A stretch of DNA of 64,000 nucleotides from Siphonodentalium dalli (taxonomy: Eukaryota > Mollusca > Scaphopoda > Gadilida > Siphonodentaliidae). Location of the stretch: the NCBI GenBank assembly GCA_032622095.1, contig CP136064.1, positions 108,924,004 to 108,988,003 of the forward strand, given 5' to 3'. The notes beneath the pieces are model-generated. The model worked only from the letters and a program-made list of their open reading frames with translations. It was not told the origin of the DNA and did no database searches. A program made the translations under genes and the position numbers. Positions 56,519-64,000 of the stretch are shown here, piece by piece (the first letter of the stretch is position 1; the number at the start of each line of letters is the position of its first letter).

Positions 56519-57496
56519 CACCATGAGTATATATCTTAATACAAGGTTAAAGGTACTCAATCCGATTAGACGCTCCTAAATTACTATTTCTTTGGCTTTG
56601 GGGGTAAAAAATATTTGATTTGAGTCGAGGAACCCACCCATCAAATCTCAGAGTGATCAGATATCAATTTTTTAAGTTTGTTAATTTTTGGAGATGTGGG
56701 CCACTTCCTCGTGCTCAAACAGACAAATTGCGGTTGTAAGATGGATAACTCGAAAATCAAGTGGTTACTATTAACAATAATAACCACTTGATTTTAGAGT
56801 TATCCATCTTACACCTGCAATTTGTCTGTTTGAGCACGAGATAGTGGCCCACATGTCCAAAAATTAACAAACTTAAAAAATTGATATCTGATCACTCTGA
56901 GCTTTGATGGCTGGGTTCCTCGACTCGAATCAAATATTTTTTACCCCCAAAGCCAAAGAAATAGTAATTTAGGAGTGTCTAATTGGATTGAGTACCTTTA
57001 ATAACTATCAGATCTATATTGAACATAGACTCGCTTGCGAACAAAATCCCCTGTGCATGAGATAATTCCACAAACACAGTTCTTTAGACCATATTCGCAC
57101 CTTCAATTTGATGTATCTCCCGCATCAATAGGTTGAAGATCACCAAATTATATATGAATATAGCAGAGTATCACTGTAGAATTTATGCTGCTGAGGTCAC
57201 ACACACATGACCACAAATGGTGAATCATTGTGACTACTACTCTATTTGATAAAAATCTGTTCCATGGGTTTGTCCGGTTTTCGAAAGTGTGCACATATTC
57301 ATATTTATCTTTGGTGATCTTCCATGTATCAATGCGGGAGATATATAAAATTAAAGGTGAGAATATGGTCTAAAGTACTGGCTATGTGGCATTATCTCAT
57401 GCACAGGGGATTTTGTTAAATTTGTGTGCAAATGAGTCTATGCTCAATACAGGTCCTATAGTTATAAACCTTGTATTAAGGTATATACTCATGGTG
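56519..57496. mobile_element. Foldback element split by a T-E insertion
   Basis: CACCATGAGTATATATCTTA and its complement at 57470-57496 are the ends; the arms also share ATAGACTC, CCCCTGTGCATGAGATAAT and ATCAATGCGGGAGAT. The left arm is interrupted at a TTAA by 56547-57001. Confidence 0.8.
56547..57001. mobile_element. TTAA-flanked palindrome, type T-E
   Basis: TTAAAGGTACTCAATCCGAT left, ATTGGATTGAGTACCTTTAA right, nearly perfect arms joining near 56780. The uninterrupted opposite arm of the host element shows the empty GGTTTATAACTA site, so TTAA is the duplicated target. Confidence 0.9.
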
Positions 57497-57776
57497 TTAA
57501 AGGTACTCAATCCGATCAGATGCTCCTAAATTACTGTTTCTTTGGCTTCTTTGATTCGAGTCGAGGAGTGATCAGATATCGATTTTTGAAGTTAATTATT
57601 TCTATTGTTTTTGGGCACGAGGAAGATTGAGGTCAAACGGACAGTCTTGCACATAAAGATGGATAACTCTAAAATCAAGTGGTTATTATTACAATGTACT
57701 CGAATCAAATATTTTTTACCCCCGAAGCCAAAGAAATAGTAATTTAGGAGCGTCTGATCGGATTCAGTACCTTTAA
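57497..57776. mobile_element. T-E element, internally deleted
   Basis: TTAAAGGTACTCAATCCGAT left and GATTCAGTACCTTTAA right. Inserted exactly at the end of the preceding foldback and sharing its right TTAA with the next T-B element. Confidence 0.85.
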
Positions 57777-57923
57777 CCCTGTCATGGCAGGAGCTGGTGC
57801 AGCATTAAAAATCCTGTGCCAGTGCATTCTCTTATATATGCGAGTCTCCCATAGGGAGCCTCGCATATTTAAGAGAATGCACTGGCTTACAATTTCAGGA
57901 AGCTCCATACATGGAAAGGTTAA
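57773..57923. mobile_element. T-B element, single-hairpin form
   Basis: TTAACCCTGTCATGGCAGG left, ATACATGGAAAGGTTAA right; one hairpin CCAGTGCATTCTCTTATATA. Confidence 0.8.
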
Positions 57924-58376
57924 CAACAGAAATCGTTATTAATGGAGGACAGATTTTCGGAAAAAAAATGTTATCGAAACTGGAACATGTTCTTTTTCCT
58001 ATATTCCAATAAAAAATTCTTAGATCGTTAAACACGCAGTTGAAATTTGAATTTCTAGGCATAGGCTTCACAAGCTACAGACAGAAACTCACATGTTGAG
58101 CAAAAGTCATTGTAAAACTGGAATATTTCGATTCAGTTTTTCCTATGATAGCTTCAAAGTTATTAAGTGATATAGTCATCATTTTCCTATAGCATTAAAA
58201 TATGTAGTATATGGTTGATGTACAGAAGAACAGATACTTAGTTGTATTGTGTATTCTTTTATTCTAAATTTTCTTCCCAAACAGCATTCATTCATCTTTT
58301 CTATTCAGAAGTAACAAACTATTTGAGATATATTTCACCTCACCTAGAAATGGCATTTTGTGATTGGTCGAGAGCT

Positions 58377-58442
58377 ATGTCCTATATTGTATTGCATTGT
58401 GCTAAATTTAATTTAGTACAATGCAATACAATATAGGACAAA
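58377..58442. repeat. Near-perfect 60-bp palindrome
   Basis: TGTCCTATATTGTATTGCAT and its inverse meet at CTAAATTTAATTTAG. Confidence 0.85.
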
Positions 58443-58544
58443 TTAAATTTAGCATGCCACTATAGCATCATACTAAATTTAGCACAAGGCTCTTCATAAC
58501 TCTCAAAGACTCCCATCTCCAGAAAATATATATGGAAATGCAGC

Positions 58545-58822
58545 CAGGCCTGAGTATAAGGTGCCTGTCATTTGCAGAATGAGGTCCCCAGAGGGTGAAT
58601 TTAGTGATGCTATCCCGCATACCAGGCTAGCATCACTAAATTCACCCTCTGGGGACCTCATTCTACTTAGGCCTCATCTTCTCCGGAAAGTTCTTTATTA
58701 TAAAATTTCTATAGAAACTTCTTCACATAGATTATTTCTTAGTTTAGTTTCTCTATATCCTCGAAATGGCAGACGACACATTGCACAATCGAGGTTCACA
58801 ATGGGTGAACATCACAATATTT
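58545..58822. mobile_element. hAT-like family H element, right-truncated
   Basis: CAGGCCTGAGTATAAGG left, full first palindrome (CATTTGCAGAATGAGGTCCC and inverse), then the shared interior; joins directly to an M1 half element at about 58823. Confidence 0.75.
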
Positions 58823-58823
58823 A

Positions 58824-58894
58824 CGACTAAATCCTGAAAAATTACCCATAATTTTGCTGTGTTTAAGAAGTCAATTATTTAGGGCATTACTGTA
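58824..58894. repeat. M1 MITE, right end only
   Basis: CGACTAAATCCTGAAAAATT through GGGCATTACTGTA. Confidence 0.8.
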
Positions 58895-59195
58895 TTTATT
58901 ATCTCAACATTTCCCACTAAGTAATAGTCAACAATTTCTACTGGAATGTTGAATATGTGGAACAATAATATACCAAATTTATAGATAAAAATTTGATGAT
59001 GAAGAAGTATTCATGTAAATTTTATTTCTCTGTTGTCTATTTTTGTATATTTTATTCTAAGACTATGTTATATTTTTGGTACTATATTTTCTTGTCTGGC
59101 ATATTAATGAATATATTACCTTTGTTTATTGGAAGGTTTTAAACTAAATTTATGAATTTTTATGGAATTTCTCAGAAATATTAAGGTTCAGGTAC

Positions 59196-59610
59196 CAAGC
59201 CTGCAAATAGTGTATCTGTCATATGCAGAATGAGGTCCCAGAGGGTGAATTTAGTGTCGCTATCCCGCACAGCAGGCTAGCATCACCAAATTCACCATCT
59301 GGGAACTCATTCTGCTTGGGCCCTCAACTGCTATGGTAGACCTAGGATCAGATTGAAGTTCCCCAGTTGAAGTTGATGATGTTCACCTATTGGGCACCTC
59401 GATATGCATTTTATCTTTTGCAAATTAGGGGATATAGAACCTTCCCAGAAGGGAAAATGTATCTAAAACAATGTTAATTTGAGTAACTATAGATACTTCC
59501 CAGAAGATGAGGCCTAGCAGACTGAGATCTTCAGAGGGTGAATTTGGTGATGCTAGCCCACATCTGGGGACCGTATTCTACAAATGACAGACACGTTATT
59601 TCCAGGCCTG
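59196..59610. mobile_element. hAT-like family H element, 415 bp
   Basis: CAAGCCTGCAAATAGTG left and CAGGCCTG right; flanks TCAGGTAC and TCGGGTAC match at 7 of 8 bases. Confidence 0.85.
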
Positions 59611-60589
59611 TCGGGTACACACACATGTTAACTTTTAGGTTTGTGTTACAATGAGGATCGATACATTCAGAGTCAGTCTGCATACTAAAGGAGTGCTCAG
59701 ACGAGTCTGTACTTTGCGATGACACAATCCATTGTCTGCATTAAGCCGTGTTATAATGCAGAGCATCTGATTTAATAATTGCAGCTAATATTAAAGATTG
59801 ATATTGGTATAAATATAATATTGCAAATCAATCTATCTAATAAATTAATTGTTCGATAATGTCAAATCCAAACAATTAACACTTTATTGACATAAAGGCA
59901 AATTTCCTTCACCTCGAAGACAGCAGCCATCTTTTATAGATTGAAAACAAGAAATGTCATGCCATACGCAATATAAGGTACACGTTACACTTTACGTTGC
60001 ATTGAAAATAGAATCTCTCTGTTGTGTACCTTAACAGATACAACGTAACGGGCACATAGCAGCCATTCTGAATGCCTTGGTGTTCTTGTCTGTAATCCAT
60101 TTTCAACACAACATACTCGTCTGAACCCTACTATAGTCATCGTAGTCTCAGTGACTTTCATTTCTCTAAAGGCTTCTCCAAAATTATGTCACATTTTTAT
60201 GTTAGAGTAAGTTCTGATTGGTAGTAATGACACGGAACGTTGGGATTCAGAAATATAAACACTACACCAGGTAATCAGACCCACTATTATATATGTGGAT
60301 TTGAAGTTTTACTGAGATGATGAATTTGCTTTTGGTAAATTAAGTAATATATCATTTAATGTTGACTTTTATGAACAATATGAACAATATAAACAGTACC
60401 TATAACCTATTTGTTTTTTATAGAAAGGAACAGAAACGATCTTAGTTATATTATATAGATATAGGGGCAGGTTTAGTTTATTTCCTTGATGTTGGAAAAA
60501 GTCGTATTAAAATACTTGATATAAACTTTGATAGGCATAGACAAAACAAATTCAAACCGATATACTGTATGTAAATGTTACAGTTAAAA

Positions 60590-60664
60590 TGTATAATCAG
60601 TTATTATGTATAATAACTGAAAATTTCAGTTATTAAAATTTTCAGTTATTATACATAATATCTG
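60590..60664. repeat. Short AT-rich palindrome
   Basis: CAGTTATTATGTATAATAAC and inverse copies, with AAAATTTCAGTTATT in the centre. Confidence 0.7.
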
Positions 60665-61257
60665 AAATTACGAGCAATGTTTGGACATATTGACTGAAAT
60701 CTGTGGAACTGAACTGTATTTTCATATACGTAATCAACATACAAAATTTGAAAACGATTAGATAACTAAAACTAAAGTTATCATTCGGAAACCATCTGGG
60801 ACGCACGGACACCGCTGATTTAAAGGGACAATAATAATTCAGACCCAATTAAGCAAATTAATAAAATGTAATAAAAAGAAAATTAAGAAACATGAATGTT
60901 TAATTGGAACACATAGATGACAACTTTATGCCGTAGCTTGGCAAAGTGGAGGTTTTCAGTCCTATTCTAATCTAAAATGTGTTGGAACCTTATCACACGA
61001 GTTTCTTGTGACACAATGTTAGCCATCATGTTGCATAACAAACAAGTGCGATCAATTTCACCTCCTTCATATGGCTGCAGTTTTGTGTTTATTATACACC
61101 AGCAGTCAATATTCTTTACTATCAATTAATTGTTTGCTTGATTTTCATGCTAGTTCGTCATCTACTCTCCATAACATGAGGTTGAATTATTGTTCTACTA
61201 TCGGTTTGGTTTGTCATGTACATCAGGCAAGATATCAGGATTGCTCTAGTGCAATTG

Positions 61258-61386
61258 CAGTAATGCCCAAATAATGGACAGAGCTTTCAGATGAATGGCA
61301 ACAAGCCCATATTTCCTATTAAACCCTGAAAAATTACCCATAATTCTGCTGTGGTTAATGAGTCGATTATTTATAGGGCATTACTA
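61258..61386. repeat. M1 MITE, internally deleted
   Basis: GCAGTAATGCCCAAATAATG left and GGGCATTACTA right; the 32-bp array begins 4 bp later. Confidence 0.85.
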
Positions 61387-61389
61387 TGG

Positions 61390-64000
61390 GTGAAATTACC
61401 ACACATGCTAAAGTAACTTAGATGAAATTACCACACATGCTGAAGTAACTTAGGTGCAATTACCACACATGCTGAAGTAACTTAGGTGAAATTACCACAC
61501 ATACTGAAGTAACTTAGGTGAAATTACCATACATGCTGAAGTAACTTAGGTGAAATTACCATACATACTGAAGTAACTTAGGTGAAATTACCATACATGC
61601 TGAAGTAACTTAGGTGAAATTACCATACATACTGAAGTAACTTAGGTGAAATTACCATACATGCTGAAGTAACTTAGGTGAAATTACCATACATGCTGAA
61701 GTAACTTAGGTGAAATTACCATACATGCTGAAGTAACTTAGGTGAAATTACCACACATGCTGAAGTAACTTAGGTGAAATTACCACACATGCTGAAGTAA
61801 CTTAGGTGAAATTACCACACATGCTGAAGTAACTTAGGTGAAATTACCACACATACTGAAGTAACTTAGGTGAAATTACCACACATGCTGAAGTAACTTA
61901 GGTGAAATTACCACACATACTGAAGTAACTTAGGTGAAATTACCACACATACTGAAGTAACTTAGGTGAAATTACCACACATACTGAAGCAACTTAGGTG
62001 AAATTACCACACATGCTGAAGTAACTTAGGTGAAATTACCACACATGCTGAAGTAACTTAGGTGAAATTACCACACATACTGAAGTAACTTAGGTGAAAT
62101 TACCACACATACTGAAGTAACTTAGGTGAAATTACCACACATACTGAAGTAACTTAGGTGAAATTACCACACATACTGAAGTAACTTAGGTGAAATTACC
62201 ACACATGCTGAAGTAACTTAGGTGAAATTACCATACATGCTGAAGTAACTTAGGTGAAATTACCACACATGCTGAAGTAACTTAGGTGAAATTACCACAC
62301 ATACTGAAGTAACTTAGGTGAAATTACCACACATACTGAAGTAACTTAGGTGAAATTACCACACATGCTGAAGTAACTTAGGTGAAATTACCACACATAC
62401 TGAAGTAACTTAGGTGAAATTACCACACATACTGAAGTAACTTAGGTGAAATTACCACACATACTGAAGTAACTTAGGTGAAATTACCACACATACTGAA
62501 GTAACTTAGGTGAAATTACCACACATGCTGAAGTAACTTAGGTGAAATTACCACACATGCTGAAGTAACTTAGGTGAAATTACCACACATGCTGAAGTAA
62601 CTTAGGTGAAATTACCACACATGCTGAAGTAACTTAGGTGAAATTACCACACATGCTGAAGTAACTTAGGTGAAATTACCACACATGCTGAAGTAACTTA
62701 GGTGAAATTACCACACATACTGAAGTAACTTAGGTGAAATTACCACACATACTGAAGTAACTTAGGTGAAATTACCACACATGCTGAAGTAACTTAGGTG
62801 AAATTACCACACATGCTGAAGTAACTTAGGTGAAATTACCACACATGCTGAAGTAACTTAGGTGAAATTACCACACATGCTGAAGTAACTTAGGTGAAAT
62901 TACCACACATGCTGAAGTAACTTAGGTGAAATTACCACACATGCTGAAGTAACTTAGGTGAAATTACCACACATGCTGAAGTAACTTAGGTGAAATTACC
63001 ACACATGCTGAAGTAACTTAGGTGAAATTACCACACATACTGAAGTAACTTAGGTGAAATTACCACACATACTGAAGTAACTTAGGTGAAATTACCACAC
63101 ATGCTGAAGTAACTTAGGTGAAATTACCATACATGCTGAAGTAACTTAGGTGAAATTACCACACATACTGAAGTAACTTAGGTGCAATTACCACACATGC
63201 TGAAGTAACTTAGGTGAAATTACCACACATACTGAAGTAACTTAGGTGAAATTACCACACATGCTGAAGTAACTTAGGTGAAATTACCACACATACTGAA
63301 GTAACTTAGGTGAAATTACCACACATGCTGAAGTAACTTAGGTGAAATTACCACACATGCTGAAGTAACTTAGGTGAAATTACCACACATACTGAAGTAA
63401 CTTAGGTGAAATTACCACACATGCTGAAGTAACTTAGGTGAAATTACCACACATACTGAAGTAACTTAGGTGAAATTACCACACATGCTGAAGTAACTTA
63501 GGTGAAATTACCACACATGCTGAAGTAACTTAGGTGAAATTACCACACATGCTGAAGTAACTTAGGTGCAATTACCACACATGCTGAAGTAACTTAGGTG
63601 AAATTACCACACATGCTGAAGTAACTTAGGTGAAATTACCACACATACTGAAGTAACTTAGGTGAAATTACCACACATACTGAAGTAACTTAGGTGAAAT
63701 TACCACACATACTGAAGTAACTTAGGTGAAATTACCACACATACTGAAGTAACTTAGGTGAAATTACCACACATGCTGAAGTAACTTAGGTGAAATTACC
63801 ACACATGCTGAAGTAACTTAGGTGAAATTACCACACATACTGAAGTAACTTAGGTGAAATTACCACACATGCTGAAGTAACTTAGGTGAAATTACCACAC
63901 ATGCTGAAGTAACTTAGGTGAAATTACCACACATGCTGAAGTAACTTAGGTGAAATTACCACACATACTGAAGTAACTTAGGTGAAATTACCACACATGC
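61390..64000. repeat. 32-bp minisatellite array, about 81 copies, open at window end
   Basis: Unit GTGAAATTACCACACATGCT then GAAGTAACTTAG, exactly 32 bp. Variants at few sites: ACATG/ACATA, CACAC/CATAC and GTGAAATT/GTGCAATT (three copies: about 61455, 63183, 63567). CATAC variants cluster at 61525-61735. Each unit holds the palindrome AAGTAACTT. There are no unique spacers and no reading frame. Confidence 0.97.

Larger units (their letters stand above)
54662..61389. other. Downstream region without a gene
   Basis: Only repeats (listed) and AT-rich sequence. 54890-55800, 55950-56290, 57930-58370, 58900-59190 and 59620-60580 show no exon support on either strand. Confidence 0.55.

Noticed and set aside
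59531-59725. Minus-strand frame with a Ser/Asp-rich start as a first exon
   Set aside because: It has no ATG at its 5' end and its 3' half runs into a family H element.
61390-64000. CRISPR-like regular array
   Set aside because: The 32-bp units follow each other directly with no unique spacers, and the window is eukaryotic. It is a minisatellite.

Overview
The window is eukaryotic, AT-rich and dense in short DNA transposons. It carries one recognisable protein-coding gene, on the plus strand. Spliced exons with standard GT/AG junctions, kilobase introns, a non-LTR reverse transcriptase, a minisatellite and very many foldback elements point to an invertebrate metazoan. I think a bivalve or related marine mollusc is most likely, from the general look of the repeats; that is an impression and not a demonstrated identification.

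Host gene: eight exons between 9747 and 53772 join with fully compatible phases and encode the last 1001 residues of an actin-associated protein. In order these are a His/Gly/Ser/Tyr-rich region with an in-frame 39-bp repeat, long proline tracts, a WH2-like motif, three phase-symmetric small exons, and three exons that each carry one P-P/A-W-K module at 36-37 residue spacing. This layout best fits the C-terminal half of an espin/forked-type actin bundler. The 5' exons, where ankyrin repeats would be expected in espins, were not found and probably lie left of the window. The stop codon is at 53770-53772 and a poly(A) signal at 54656-54661.

Mobile DNA by region. 1-9746: mainly repeats, including a 3057-bp element with about 520-540 bp inverted ends and a 5-bp duplication (3598-6654). 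Intron 1 (10892-18904), intron 2 (20073-23849) and intron 3: TTAA-flanked elements, a TA-flanked foldback family and a hAT-like family. Intron 4 (26096-38611): a segmental duplicate of intron 2 sequence, a hAT copy with a perfect 8-bp duplication, a GC-rich insertion with an unknown minus-strand reading frame and a 13-bp duplication, and several tandem duplications with insertions in one unit only. Intron 6 (39495-46674): a 5'-truncated non-LTR retrotransposon (RT fragment) and an element with inverted arrays of a GGGGAAATGTCC motif. Intron 7: an element of about 1.8 kb with inverted ends. After the gene (54662-61389) only repeats are seen. From 61390 to the window end runs a 32-bp minisatellite of about 81 copies.

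I found no clear new functional gene system. The most interesting signals concern structure and evolution: a family of TTAA-inserting hairpin elements that swap a common stem module, an apparent hAT excision footprint in a duplicated segment, a possible Transib/RAG-like long-TIR element, and near-identical inverted 400-bp elements flanking the two large exons.
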